Shown: positions 25,107-34,663 of the stretch, piece after piece
Layout of the letters: the number at the start of each line of letters is the position of its first letter
How positions within the stretch are numbered: position 1 is the first letter of the stretch
NCBI RefSeq assembly: GCF_001685025.1
Contig: NZ_MAYU01000012.1
Span: forward strand, 124,001 to 188,000
Reading direction: 5' to 3'
Origin: Bacillus sp. FJAT-27225
GTDB taxonomy: Bacteria; Bacillota; Bacilli; Bacillales; Cytobacillaceae
DNA length: 64,000 nucleotides
The notes under the pieces: model-generated
Databases searched by the model: none
Seen by the model: only the letters and a program-made list of their open reading frames with translations
Told to the model about the DNA's origin: nothing
Program-made: the position numbers and the translations under genes

Positions 25107-26918
25107 TTAGTAAGATTTTAGTAATGTTTTTGGATGCCACGTATCATTGATTTCCCGGATTTTCTTCAAATCGCATTTCGGTTCACGATGGTACGTCAGT
25201 AAGCCGTTTATCTCCTGTTCCACATCGGTCAGCTGTGTGTAGCAATAACCATGAAGTCCTGTTGAGGCGTAGACAGCCTCCATGACACGCCTGTAATCTG
25301 CTACAAAATCTTCTTCATTTTTAACAGATGTATAGCCCCAGCCACTGTCTTCTCCAACTTTAAATCCAATACCTCCAAATTCGGTGAGGAGGATTGGTTC
25401 ACCGCGATGCTCAAAACCATCGGCATATACGCCCCGAAGTGCCGGCATGGAATGCAGCAGCTTTTCTTTCGTAGAAATGGACTCCTTGAAAGCTTCGTAT
25501 TTCGCCTTTTCGCTTGCGTTGCCATGATTGTAGTTATGGATGGCGCAAATATCTGTAACAGTCAGTTCCCAGCCGTCATTCGAAATGACCATCCTGGTCG
25601 GGTCAAGCGAATGAATAAGATGGTACATGGCAAGAGAATGATGCTGCTGCTGCTTGTTGTTCTTAATAAAAGGTACACCCCAGCTTTCGTTAACCGGTAC
25701 CCAGGCGACAACCGATGGATGATTGTAGTCACGCTCAATGATTTCAATCCATTCCTTCGTCAGCCGGGCCGCCGCATCTTCACTATAGGAAGGAGACGCC
25801 GCGCATTCACCCCATACAAGGAAGCCAAGCTTGTCTGCCCAGTAAAGAAAACGCGGATCTTCCACTTTTTGATGCTTTCGGCAACCATTGAAACCCATTT
25901 CGAGTGTTAATTCGATGTCCCGTTTTAAATCTTCATCAGAAGGAGCGGTTAGAAGTCCATCCGGCCAATATCCCTGGTCAAGGACAAGCTTCTGGTAGTA
26001 CGGTTTGTTGTTCAGGTAGACCATTCCGTTTTCGGTATGGACTTTTCTCATCCCAAAATAAGAATCCACACTGTCCAGCACTTCGTCGGTACCGGCTTTT
26101 CTCAAGACCAAGCTAATATCAAACAGATTCGGTGTCTCGGGCGACCAGTTCCAGCCAATGTGATGGAAAGACGTGCGGAATACTTTCCGATTATAAAGAT
26201 TGATGGCCCGTTTTGTGTATGCCTCCACTACTTCAACAGTGTCTTTTACGACCCTTTCACCCTTGAACCGGATGTCAATATCAACGGCCTTACCTTCAAA
26301 CTCACCGGTTACTTCCCATTCGACAATCACATTGCCATTGTCGATATCCGGAGTCATTCGGAGCTTGGTGATACTTTCGGGAGCAACCGGTTCAAGCCAG
26401 ACTGTCTGCCAGATTCCCGTTGTCCTCGTATACCAAATCGCATCCGATTTCTCAATCCAAAATTGCTTGCCCCTTGGAATCGTTTCATCTGTGGATGGGT
26501 CCTCCACCCTTACAACAAGGGTTTCTGTTCCCCATGTCAGTTCGTTTGTGATATCCAGTGAAAACGAGGTATGCCCGCCTTCATGAAAACCGGCAAACTT
26601 GCCATTCACATAAATCCAGGCACGGTAATCGACTGCCCCAAAGTGGAGGACAACGTTTCGCCCTGACCATTCTTTAGGAACAGTAAATTCCCTGCGATAC
26701 CATACATGGTCATGAAAAGATGGATCGTGGATACCGCTTAACTTCGACTGGTAAGCGAACGGTACGTTGATCTTCCTGTCAAATCCCCCGCCGTCCTGAA
26801 ACCATTTTGCCTTAACCCCGATATTGTTGTCATCAAAGGCAAAATCCCATTCACCATTCAAGTTCTTCCAATCTTTCCTTACAAATTGCGGTCTCGGATA
26901 TTCCGGCCTCAAATTCAT
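25107..26918 (-). CDS. Glycoside hydrolase family 2 enzyme (beta-galactosidase/beta-glucuronidase type)
   Basis: 603 residues: GH2 sugar-binding jelly-roll (1-200), Ig-like domain (about 200-300) and TIM barrel. Acid/base Glu in WVPVNESWGVP; probable nucleophile Glu in LLTEFGGIGF. There is no signal peptide, so it acts on imported oligosaccharides. It is a short GH2 without the LacZ C-terminal domains. Neighbouring galK-galE-galT favours beta-galactosidase, but mannosidase or glucuronidase activity cannot be ruled out. The ATG at 26918 follows GGAGTGATATGG. Last gene of the sugar operon. Confidence 0.88.
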   Translation of the reverse strand: MNLRPEYPRPQFVRKDWKNLNGEWDFAFDDNNIGVKAKWFQDGGGFDRKINVPFAYQSKLSGIHDPSFHDHVWYRREFTVPKEWSGRNVVLHFGAVDYRAWIYVNGKFAGFHEGGHTSFSLDITNELTWGTETLVVRVEDPSTDETIPRGKQFWIEKSDAIWYTRTTGIWQTVWLEPVAPESITKLRMTPDIDNGNVIVEWEVTGEFEGKAVDIDIRFKGERVVKDTVEVVEAYTKRAINLYNRKVFRTSFHHIGWNWSPETPNLFDISLVLRKAGTDEVLDSVDSYFGMRKVHTENGMVYLNNKPYYQKLVLDQGYWPDGLLTAPSDEDLKRDIELTLEMGFNGCRKHQKVEDPRFLYWADKLGFLVWGECAASPSYSEDAAARLTKEWIEIIERDYNHPSVVAWVPVNESWGVPFIKNNKQQQHHSLAMYHLIHSLDPTRMVISNDGWELTVTDICAIHNYNHGNASEKAKYEAFKESISTKEKLLHSMPALRGVYADGFEHRGEPILLTEFGGIGFKVGEDSGWGYTSVKNEEDFVADYRRVMEAVYASTGLHGYCYTQLTDVEQEINGLLTYHREPKCDLKKIREINDTWHPKTLLKSY

Positions 26919-26963
26919 CCATATCACTCCTATGCTAAATCTATCCTGTTATTCAGTGGCGGA

Positions 26964-28040
26964 TTAGGTTACTTCAAGGTCGTCTTTGCCCGGTAATTCT
27001 GGAAAAGTGGTATGCGGCTCCGCCTGGTACCAATAGGCGACTGATGCAATGTCATCCTTAAGCGGCAAATATCTGCCTTCCGAACGCCATCCCAGTGCCT
27101 GAATCGTCACTCTTACATCTTCCTCGAATCGAATTGGATCCATCACATGCCAGCGGTACATACCGAAGCGTTGTTGCGCCCTGTATAAGCCATCAGGCTT
27201 AATCACCTGATGCATTCCTAAAAAGGGAGTTGAATATGGGCAATACTGACCCTTAGGCTGTTCCCAGTTCCATGCTCCACCAAAATAATCCTCAGTCCCC
27301 GTTCCGCAGATTGTCGGAAAATCCTGGTCCCCATCCATGTAAAACTTGATTTCTCCCTCTCCCCACCAATCATTGCTGTTGACTTGCCAGGCGAGATACG
27401 TTCCGACATAATGCCCATGGCCTTTGACACCATCCAAAATAGTATGGACATCCTTGTATTTCAATGGATTACTGCGCCTCCACGATGCGTGGAAATAAGC
27501 TGCGTCATCTGGAACCTCCGTCATCGTATAAGTAACCTGATAGTAGACGTAATAGTCTTCATTAGAGATATTCTCAATTGTCATTTTTGCCGACTTCCTA
27601 AACGGCATTTCCCAGTAGCTGTTAAAGCCTCCAGCAGGATTTACGGAAATCGGAAGCGAATTTACATTGACCCGTTCACACCAGCCGTTGCAAAAAAAAT
27701 CGCCGAGCGGGACTTCAACGGACGGACTGTCTTCACCATCCCAATACATCCTAAGAATCAGCCTCCGCCATGAATCAGGATGGCATGTCAGCCAAATATG
27801 CTGAATCGCACCTTGTTCGTGAATATCTGCAACCACATGGGTAGAGTTTTGCTTGACGAGGACAGACGGAGATACCTTCCAACCTTGGCCAAGCTCCCTC
27901 GCAGGACCCTCACCTGTCCCTTTGATTGCCATGCCGCCCTTTCCCTTTTCTCCAGTAAAATTCTCAGGGCTAATCGATCTTGTCTTTGCCTTTGATAAAC
28001 GGGACAACTGGCCAAGCCCCATTCCCAAACCATTGAACAT
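26964..28040 (-). CDS. DUF2961 / glycoside hydrolase family 172-like protein
   Basis: 358 residues resembling DUF2961, which includes GH172 enzymes acting on fructofuranosyl or arabinofuranosyl bonds. Typical stretches are ITHIWLTCHP-like IQHIWLTCHPDSWRRLILRM, YWDGEDSPSVEVPLGDFF and the acidic GTGTEDYFGGAWNWE. No signal peptide. Start ATG follows GGAGCGAA. It lies 45 bases upstream of the GH2 gene, suggesting a substrate with furanosyl (possibly arabinose) decorations. Confidence 0.8.
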   Translation of the reverse strand: MFNGLGMGLGQLSRLSKAKTRSISPENFTGEKGKGGMAIKGTGEGPARELGQGWKVSPSVLVKQNSTHVVADIHEQGAIQHIWLTCHPDSWRRLILRMYWDGEDSPSVEVPLGDFFCNGWCERVNVNSLPISVNPAGGFNSYWEMPFRKSAKMTIENISNEDYYVYYQVTYTMTEVPDDAAYFHASWRRSNPLKYKDVHTILDGVKGHGHYVGTYLAWQVNSNDWWGEGEIKFYMDGDQDFPTICGTGTEDYFGGAWNWEQPKGQYCPYSTPFLGMHQVIKPDGLYRAQQRFGMYRWHVMDPIRFEEDVRVTIQALGWRSEGRYLPLKDDIASVAYWYQAEPHTTFPELPGKDDLEVT

Positions 28041-28110
28041 TTCGCTCCATCCCCCTTATGTTATAGAATCCGTGTGCCGCGGCCAGGTCTTGCATGACTG
28101 CTAAATACAC

Positions 28111-28524
28111 TTACTTCTGATTTGCCCGATACGCCTGGATTGGTTTGTTTTTTGCGAGAGCTATCACAGCCCCCATCATCAGGAATGCCAGACTAATATA
28201 GTCAGAAAGGAAATAACAAACTATCGCAAGCAAAATCCAATAAAGCGGAAGCTTATGCTGAAGCGTGTCGTCCTTAAGGATTCTTTTTGCAAAAATGACA
28301 TTCAAAACCCCGATGATCACGAAAAACAGGCCGTAGGTGACTGTATAAGTAAACATGCTATCAAAAAGTGATTGGACACCCATCTGCTCAGGAATCTGAA
28401 GATGCTCCAGATTTGCTCCCTGCTGTTTGACGTACATGGAGTAAAAGAACATCGTAATCATCCCAGTGACAATCTGCCAGCCGCTAGCGATATAAATAAT
28501 TTTCCGTTCAAAGGATCTGTCCAT
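28111..28524 (-). CDS. Four-helix membrane protein of unknown function
   Basis: 137 residues with four hydrophobic segments (IIYIASGWQIVTGMITMFFY; VTYGLFFVIIGVLNVIFA; LYWILLAIVCYFL; ISLAFLMMGAVIALA). The ATG at 28524 (MDRSFERKIIY) follows GAGGAG; an in-frame GTG three codons upstream overlaps that site. It sits between the MalG-type permease and the GH172 gene on the same strand, so it belongs to the sugar operon; possibly an accessory membrane component. Confidence 0.75.
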   Translation of the reverse strand: MDRSFERKIIYIASGWQIVTGMITMFFYSMYVKQQGANLEHLQIPEQMGVQSLFDSMFTYTVTYGLFFVIIGVLNVIFAKRILKDDTLQHKLPLYWILLAIVCYFLSDYISLAFLMMGAVIALAKNKPIQAYRANQK

Positions 28525-28556
28525 TAAAATCACTCCTCACAAGTTCAGGCCGAACC

Positions 28557-29393
28557 TTATCCTTTAACTCCCGATGAAAGCGACATTGATTGCATAAAAT
28601 ATCTTTGTGCAAATAAGTAGAGCAAGAACGTCGGCACGAGTGCAATCATTGCCCCGGCAGTCCCGATTCCCGGATAGGTCAGGTATTGCCCCTGCAGCAA
28701 TTGAAGGCCTGGGGTGATTGGCAGTTTTTCAATGTCATTCAGAACGATTGAAGGCCACAGAAAGTCATTCCATGCACCTGTAAAGCTGAACAATGCAACC
28801 ACCGTCAATACCGGCCGGATGAGCGGCAGGATTATATGCCAGAAGATCTGGAATTCATTTGCACCATCTATTCTTGCGGATTCATCGAAAGTCTTCGGTA
28901 TTCCAAGCACGAACTGCCGGACAAGAAAAACGTTGAACACGCCAGCGGCTCCCGGAACGATGACGGCAAGGAAGTTATTGACCCAGCCAAGGGAATCCAT
29001 AATTCCGTATAGCGGGATCAGGTTGACGACGCTTGGAAACATCATTGATGCGAGCAAAGCGCCAAACAGCCAGTCGCGCCCTTTGAATTCAAGGCGTGTA
29101 TAGCCATAGGAAGCGAGAGCCACTACAATCAGAACGAGAATCGTGTGGCCGATTGAGATGATAAGAGAATTTGTGAACCATTTGACGATTGGGGTTGAAT
29201 CATTATTGAATAGCAACTCGACATAGTTGCTAAGCGACCAGTGGATTGGCAGGAAGCTAACCCCGGCCGATGTTATTTCCTCCTCCGATTTGAAAGAGGT
29301 AAACACACCCCATAGGATTGGAAAAGCCCATATTATAGCCATAACCAGCAAAAAGATAAAAGCAGCTATTTTTGATAACGAGCCCTGTTTCAT
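28557..29393 (-). CDS. Carbohydrate ABC transporter permease (MalG type)
   Basis: 278-residue inner permease of a CUT1 importer, six membrane segments. The EAA loop that docks the ATPase is seen at DESARIDGANEFQIFWHIIL. Start ATG follows GGGGTGA. No ATP-binding subunit is encoded in this locus, so a shared MsmX-type ATPase elsewhere must energise it, as is usual in Bacillus. Confidence 0.92.
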   Translation of the reverse strand: MKQGSLSKIAAFIFLLVMAIIWAFPILWGVFTSFKSEEEITSAGVSFLPIHWSLSNYVELLFNNDSTPIVKWFTNSLIISIGHTILVLIVVALASYGYTRLEFKGRDWLFGALLASMMFPSVVNLIPLYGIMDSLGWVNNFLAVIVPGAAGVFNVFLVRQFVLGIPKTFDESARIDGANEFQIFWHIILPLIRPVLTVVALFSFTGAWNDFLWPSIVLNDIEKLPITPGLQLLQGQYLTYPGIGTAGAMIALVPTFLLYLFAQRYFMQSMSLSSGVKG

Positions 29394-29403
29394 ATTGTCA
29401 CCC

Positions 29404-30312
29404 CTAATCTCTGTCCCTTAACAGGTAGAATTGGATTGCCGAAACGACCATGATACAAAGCCCAAGCAGGACGGCCATTGCGGAAGACATACCGGCAACC
29501 GACATTCCTGAACCAAATGCGTTTTTCTGGATGTACATAAGAAGAACGCGTGTCGAATCATTCGGTCCGCCACCTGTCAACATTAATGGCTGCCCGTATA
29601 CATTGAACTGGGCAATCGTCGTCATGACCGTCGTAAACAGAATTTGGTATTTGATGCTAGGAAGAGTCACTCTGAAAAATTTACTGAAAATCCCCGCGCC
29701 ATCCAGCTCTGCAGCTTCAAGCAAATCTTTCGGCACGCCATTCAGTGCAGCAAGATAAATAACCATATTACCGCCGATCGTCCACCAAACGGTTACAATA
29801 ACAAGTGAAATCCAGGCATGCGGCTGGTTATCAAGCATATTGGTCGAAATGCCTAAATAGTTTTGTAAAGGCCCGTATGTTACGCTCAGTAAGAAATTCC
29901 ATACAATCATAACGGCCGAAATGGCAAAGAGCGAGGGTAGGTAAAACAATGACTGGAATACTCTGTTCAATCTCGGCTTTACTGATAGCGCAGTCGCAAT
30001 CAGGAGCGGAACAATAATACAAAACGGTACTGTAATCAGCACAAAGATAAACGTGTTCTTTATGCCATTGTAAAACTGGTTATGAAAGCTCGACTCTTTG
30101 TCAAATAAGATAGTTTGGAAGTTTTGAAGACCTACCCACTCAGGTGATGTGAACAAGTTCCATTTGGTAAATGCAATGTATATACCATAAAAGGAAGGCA
30201 GGAGGAAAAAGATCAGGAATAGCAGAAGATGCGGCCCAACAAATAATATCGGCCAAAGGTTCGGCTTTTTGCGTTTTTTATCTGTTACGTTTCTTTCAAC
30301 AATCGCCGCCAA
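29404..30312 (-). CDS. Carbohydrate ABC transporter permease (MalF type)
   Basis: Partner permease of the CUT1 importer, about 302 residues with six membrane segments and the EAA loop LEAAELDGAGIFSKFFRVTL. The open frame begins with GTG at 30321, but GGGGTGA there is itself a ribosome site for a TTG at 30312, which I prefer; either start leaves all family features intact. It follows the binding protein gene after an intra-operon hairpin. Confidence 0.9.
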   Translation of the reverse strand: MAAIVERNVTDKKRKKPNLWPILFVGPHLLLFLIFFLLPSFYGIYIAFTKWNLFTSPEWVGLQNFQTILFDKESSFHNQFYNGIKNTFIFVLITVPFCIIVPLLIATALSVKPRLNRVFQSLFYLPSLFAISAVMIVWNFLLSVTYGPLQNYLGISTNMLDNQPHAWISLVIVTVWWTIGGNMVIYLAALNGVPKDLLEAAELDGAGIFSKFFRVTLPSIKYQILFTTVMTTIAQFNVYGQPLMLTGGGPNDSTRVLLMYIQKNAFGSGMSVAGMSSAMAVLLGLCIMVVSAIQFYLLRDRD

Positions 30313-30398
30313 TAGTTTCACCCCATTAATTAAGAAAAGTGCGTGTGCCTCGAAACAAAGTTTCGTCCGGTCGTGCTGCCATTAGCCGGTTTTAAGAG

Positions 30399-30425
30399 AA
30401 AAGGAGGAGGAACAGGTTCCTCCCC
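30399..30425 (-). terminator. Hairpin between binding-protein and permease genes
   Basis: Perfect 8-bp stem GGAGGAAC/GTTCCTCC, extended by G-rich ends, then TCCTTTTC on the minus strand. Such partial terminators after the solute-binding gene usually keep its transcript more abundant than the permease part. Confidence 0.6.
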
Positions 30426-30437
30426 CTTTTGTTAAAC

Positions 30438-31691
30438 CTATTGAGCCATCTTATCGTTTACAGTCTGCTGGATTTTCTTCAGCTGTTCTTTAATGTCTGC
30501 CTTGCCTTGAATCATATCCCAGATTCCGGTATCGATTTCACCGAATACATAAGAGCTGCCTGGGTCTGTAATGATGGTTACGGCTTGGCGAGCTTCATCC
30601 GTTTTAAGCAAGAAGGATTGTGGCATGTCTGTATATTCCTGATTGTCCAACATGCCGAGCGCAGTAGGGTTTGCACCGGATTTAATCCATTCTGTCGTGT
30701 TGCCCTGTAGCCATTCAAGAAACTTTACGATACTCTTGATTTTCTCTTCAGAACGTTCTTTACTTACGAACATGGCGAACTGGTCAGCACCAGAGCCTTG
30801 GATAATATTATTTGCATCCCATTGCGGAGTGAATGTTTGGGCCCATTTAAAGCTAGTGATTTTTTCCATTTGCGACAACATCCATGTTCCCTCAGGCAGG
30901 AAGATAACCTTGCCGTTGTTAAACAGCTTGTTCATGTCTTCGCCCTTTTTGTTCATGTAGCCAAGGTCATGAAGCTTCTTGAATTGCTCAATTGTTTTTA
31001 CAGCAGTGTCGTTATCAATGGTTGGCTTTTCACCGTCAGAGAACTTACCGCCCATTTGCAGGTACAAGTTGTTGAAGTTTTGCATTCCCCAAGTGAAACC
31101 ATAAGCATAGATACCGTCTGCCTTAGCAGCTTCACCGGCTTTTTCAATTTCCTCATAGGTGATGATATTGTCATCCGCAGCTCCTGGTACATATTTATCA
31201 ACTAAGTCTTTGTTGTAGTACATGACCCAGCTTCCCATAGTTGCAGGAACACCAAATTGCTTGCCTTCCTGGGTACCAACCTTCCATGCTTCTTCAAGGT
31301 AGTTTTCGCCTTTAACTTCAGTTCCTTCGATGTACTCATCCCACGGCTCGAGCATACCTTGGGAATGGTAAGTCGAAACAGCTTCTGATGCGATCAGAGC
31401 AATATCTGGAACACCTTTGCCGGAACGCGTAACTGTGGCAAGCTTATTGCCAAGCACTACGCCTTCCATTGCTACAATTTTTACTTTGTAATCGGGATTT
31501 GTTGCATTGTAACGATCGATATCCTTTTTAATCAAATCGCCATCCGGGCCGGTCGTACCGCTCCATAGAACAATTTCCTTCTTTTCATTTTTTGCATCGC
31601 CTGAAGAGCTTTCACTTCCGCCGCCGCTGCACGCTGCCAAAATCAAGGATGCAGCTACCGTCAAACTTAACAATAATTTGCTTTTCTTCAT
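30438..31691 (-). CDS. Extracellular sugar-binding lipoprotein (ABC transporter)
   Basis: 417-residue family 1 solute-binding protein with a signal peptide and lipobox LAAC, a Gly/Ser linker and the typical ATMGSWVMYYNKDLVDKY region. It is tethered outside the membrane and delivers an oligosaccharide to the MalF/MalG-type permeases. Its ATG overlaps the stop of the GH43 gene (TAATG), so both are made together. Confidence 0.93.
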   Translation of the reverse strand: MKKSKLLLSLTVAASLILAACSGGGSESSSGDAKNEKKEIVLWSGTTGPDGDLIKKDIDRYNATNPDYKVKIVAMEGVVLGNKLATVTRSGKGVPDIALIASEAVSTYHSQGMLEPWDEYIEGTEVKGENYLEEAWKVGTQEGKQFGVPATMGSWVMYYNKDLVDKYVPGAADDNIITYEEIEKAGEAAKADGIYAYGFTWGMQNFNNLYLQMGGKFSDGEKPTIDNDTAVKTIEQFKKLHDLGYMNKKGEDMNKLFNNGKVIFLPEGTWMLSQMEKITSFKWAQTFTPQWDANNIIQGSGADQFAMFVSKERSEEKIKSIVKFLEWLQGNTTEWIKSGANPTALGMLDNQEYTDMPQSFLLKTDEARQAVTIITDPGSSYVFGEIDTGIWDMIQGKADIKEQLKKIQQTVNDKMAQ

Positions 31692-32761
31692 TATTTCTCT
31701 CCCCCTAAATCAATTTTTTGCTCCGTGTGAGTCGGTCCATCAATTTTAAGCTTTCCATCTTCAAAATAGAGCCGGTCCATATTCATCTGCCTGTCTCCGC
31801 TGGGCGACTCAGGATACGTATGTGTATGATATACGGTATAAAGCGTCTTGCCATCCGGGCCAACAGTCACACTGTTATGCCCGGGCCCTGATATCCCATT
31901 ATCAAGATCCTTTGCCAAAATCGGATTTTCCTCAGCTTTCACAAATGGTCCTGTCGGGCTGTCCGAAACGGCATAGCCAACACCGTACTCGGAGCTTGCA
32001 TAGTAATTGGAAGAATACATCAGATAGTACTTGCCATTATTTTTTAATACAAACGGGCCTTCATTCCACTGATAATCCCCGCCTAGCCCTTCCCACTCCT
32101 GGTCGGGCTCGAGCAGCAGCGTCGGTTCGCCTGTAAGGGCAGTCAATTCTTCATTCATTTCCTGGACCAATATTTGGCTAACATGATAGCCGTCTATGAT
32201 ATTCTCAGAACAATCCTTCACATAATAGAAGTAAGGCTTCCCATCATCAAAAAATATGTGTCCATCAATATAGGAACCTTCTTCTTTAACAATCTCCGTA
32301 CTTACGTCCTTGAAAGGGCCCAACGGATCTTTGCTGGTTGCAATTGAAATTTGCAAGGAGCCTTCCTGATTCCTGGCACTGTAAGTCATATAAAACTGGC
32401 CTTTATGCTTAATAACCTCGGGTGCCCAAAAATCTCCTGTTGCCCACTCGTCAGATTGTTCTGCGATATCGTAAGCCATTCCTTTTTCTTCCCAGTCCAC
32501 TAAATTTTCCGATTGCCAAACTCTAAAGCCAATGGTTGCAGCCGATGTTGCGTACATATAGTACATATCGCCATCCTTCATGACAAAAGGGTCCCCGATG
32601 TTTGTTATCTCTCCGACCGGGTTTTTGTAGGTAATATAGTTTGGTTGGTCTCCGCCCTGAAGCGTTGCAGCCAAGACTCCTATTCCTGCCATTACGATCA
32701 CAACCCCCACCACGGCCAAAATTTTCAACCGTATTGTTGTTTGTTTGCGCTTTTCTTTCAA
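31691..32761 (-). CDS. Membrane-anchored glycoside hydrolase family 43 enzyme
   Basis: 356 residues: N-terminal membrane helix (LKILAVVGVVIVMAGIGVLA) with no lipobox, then a five-bladed beta-propeller GH43 domain. Catalytic residues are suggested by NIGDPFVMKDGDMYYMYATS (Asp base), SYIDGHIFFDDG (pKa-setting Asp) and WNEGPFVLKNNGKYYL (Glu acid). GH43 enzymes release arabinofuranose, xylose or galactose. TTG start at 32761 behind GGGG. First gene of the operon, it would trim polysaccharide outside the cell before import. A cre-like site lies 60 bases upstream. Confidence 0.9.
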   Translation of the reverse strand: MKEKRKQTTIRLKILAVVGVVIVMAGIGVLAATLQGGDQPNYITYKNPVGEITNIGDPFVMKDGDMYYMYATSAATIGFRVWQSENLVDWEEKGMAYDIAEQSDEWATGDFWAPEVIKHKGQFYMTYSARNQEGSLQISIATSKDPLGPFKDVSTEIVKEEGSYIDGHIFFDDGKPYFYYVKDCSENIIDGYHVSQILVQEMNEELTALTGEPTLLLEPDQEWEGLGGDYQWNEGPFVLKNNGKYYLMYSSNYYASSEYGVGYAVSDSPTGPFVKAEENPILAKDLDNGISGPGHNSVTVGPDGKTLYTVYHTHTYPESPSGDRQMNMDRLYFEDGKLKIDGPTHTEQKIDLGGEK

Positions 32762-32820
32762 AATTTCAACCCCTTAAATCGATTTTTTCCAAATCGCCTC
32801 CTTGAGGGTTAGTCTTAGAA

Positions 32821-32834
32821 TGTTTGCGCTTTCA
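32821..32834 (-). promoter_or_regulatory. cre-like site for carbon catabolite repression
   Basis: Minus strand TGAAAGCGCAAACA, one base away from the CcpA consensus TGWAARCGYTWNCW. It lies 60-73 bases before the GH43 start, where CcpA would block the sugar operon. The gap 32762-33151 otherwise holds no gene. Confidence 0.65.
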
Positions 32835-33113
32835 AAAAAACGGATAAAGAATAGCTGTAGGTGTATTTCCCTCCAGATGTAATGTAAGCCCTTACAATTT
32901 AATTAACATGACTATCTGGAATGATGACTATAAAGAAAGTGCAAACCGAACCGCAACAAACCTAATTTGTACGACTTTGAGAAGGTGGAAACAGGAGATA
33001 AAGCGAGGGATTCATTCACATCATTATACAGCGCTTCATCTAGCTTCCTATGATTATAAATTATTACAACTACATTATTACACGTTTTCTTATTATATTG
33101 CAAGTATTTCGGT

Positions 33114-33146
33114 AATAAAAAAAGCCTGGTTTGCAAAACCAAGCTT
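33114..33146 (-). terminator. Terminator of the ArsR-type regulator gene
   Basis: Arms AAGCTTGGTTT/AAACCAGGCTT (one mismatch), followed by TTTTTTTATT on the minus strand. Confidence 0.85.
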
Positions 33147-33151
33147 GATCC

Positions 33152-34063
33152 TTATCGATACTTACCTATCAATATAACTCCCTGCTCATAATTGCCGAAC
33201 TTTTTACCGAATAAATTTAATCCACCCTTATTAACCGCCTCGTTCTTTATCCCAATTTTCACAGAGATAAAAGGTCTTGTATCGATCCTCAAATCCGAGA
33301 TGGTTACATCTGATATTTTAATCCCATCGACAAAGCAACCAGAAGCATTGATCTTCCAATTTTTCAACAGGCCAAATTGGGTACTATTGGTACTCCACCA
33401 TGAAGGAGTAAGAAAACCGCGCTCTCCTCCAAAGTCCCCTGGCGATGTCCATGTGCCAATTTCTACGTTGTTCACCCAGCAAGTAATATCGGAGGGCCAA
33501 TCCTCTTTGTAATACGGGGCCTCAGAACAGATTTCAGCCGAAAAATTCAGTTCTTCCATCCTCAATCCAAACGGAACCCGATTAGGAAAATGATATTCAA
33601 CAAATCCCTTTCTGAACCACAACAATTGGGCAAGTTTTCGCTCCTGCTCGTAAAACGCGCGCGGATCATCGAGTAAATGAATGATTCCGGTATCACTTAA
33701 TAAGCCGCATGTCGGCTCAACTTCACAATTCACAAACTCTCCAATATTCATCTCAATCCTGAAGACATTTTCTTCGGAGCCAGTTTTATCAGTAAGGTTA
33801 ATGACAACTCGGTCATATCGATTCGAATTTACCTTTTGCGACCCTCTTCCAGGAACGATTTCAGTGGAGATAATCTTGGCATCTTCCAATTTTTTTATGT
33901 TCGCTGCAGCTGTCGAAAATGGAACGCCCAGCTTTTCAGATAATTCATTTACATTTTGCGGGCCATCAGTCAAAATTCGGATGATTTGCATGCGGTGTTC
34001 ATGTCCAAGCGCTTTGCAGATCTCAATTGCTTCTTCCAATGTTAATTCTAATGTTCTCAACAA
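33152..34063 (-). CDS. ArsR-type winged-helix regulator of the sugar locus
   Basis: 303 residues. Residues 1-80 form an ArsR-like winged helix (CKALGHEHRMQIIRILTDGP, NVNELSEKLGVPFSTAAANI). The remaining 220 residues are not the usual short ArsR tail; they look like a beta-rich ligand domain (several Trp, aromatic and acidic patches), possibly sugar-binding. It lies just upstream of the oligosaccharide operon on the same strand and probably controls it. TTG start at 34063 behind AAGGG. Confidence 0.78.
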   Translation of the reverse strand: MLRTLELTLEEAIEICKALGHEHRMQIIRILTDGPQNVNELSEKLGVPFSTAAANIKKLEDAKIISTEIVPGRGSQKVNSNRYDRVVINLTDKTGSEENVFRIEMNIGEFVNCEVEPTCGLLSDTGIIHLLDDPRAFYEQERKLAQLLWFRKGFVEYHFPNRVPFGLRMEELNFSAEICSEAPYYKEDWPSDITCWVNNVEIGTWTSPGDFGGERGFLTPSWWSTNSTQFGLLKNWKINASGCFVDGIKISDVTISDLRIDTRPFISVKIGIKNEAVNKGGLNLFGKKFGNYEQGVILIGKYR

Positions 34064-34140
34064 ATTCAGCCCTTTATTACAATATTTTTCGTAATAAAAA
34101 TATCGTAAATTAATTTTAAAATTTAGTCAAGCCGCTGCTT

Positions 34141-34530
34141 TCAATTTCCTTCATATAACTCGATTGGCAGGCCGTCTGGGTCATGGAAGAACGTGAATTT
34201 CCTGCTTGTAACCCGATCGATGCGAATTTCTTCCACTTCAACTCCCAGTCCTTTCAATTCTTCAGCGGCTTGTTCCACATCTTCCACCTCGAACGCCAGA
34301 TGCTTCAGGCCTGCAGCTTCCGGGTAGCTTGGCCGCGCCGGCGAATCGGGAAAAGAGAATAACTCAATTTGATAAGCTCCATTTACTTCAAGGTCTAGCT
34401 TATAGGAATGCCTTTCATCACGATAGATTTCGTTAATAGGTTTCAAGCCCAGGATTCTCGTATAGAAATCCTTGGACTTGCTGTAATCAGAGCAAATAAT
34501 CGCAACATGATGAATACGTTTTATTTCCAT
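34141..34530 (-). CDS. VOC family (glyoxalase-like) protein, YaeR/SMU1112c type
   Basis: 129-residue metal-dependent VOC-fold protein. N-terminal IKRIHHVAIICSDYSKSKDF gives a metal His; later KHLAFEVEDVEQ gives the second His and PDGLPIELYEGN the C-terminal Glu. The family is called GloA2/YaeR, but its substrate is uncertain; methylglyoxal detoxification is not proven. Divergent from the kinase-like gene at 34664. Confidence 0.85.
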   Translation of the reverse strand: MEIKRIHHVAIICSDYSKSKDFYTRILGLKPINEIYRDERHSYKLDLEVNGAYQIELFSFPDSPARPSYPEAAGLKHLAFEVEDVEQAAEELKGLGVEVEEIRIDRVTSRKFTFFHDPDGLPIELYEGN

Positions 34531-34663
34531 TCATTGTTCACCTCGTTTTGTTAGTTGGTTATGGTACTTTCATTACAATCTGCGTCGAAAAATAGTGGTT
34601 GCCCCTAATAAATTTTAAATAGATAATGGGCTTAGTTAATTGAAAATGGGGGATGCCTTTAGT

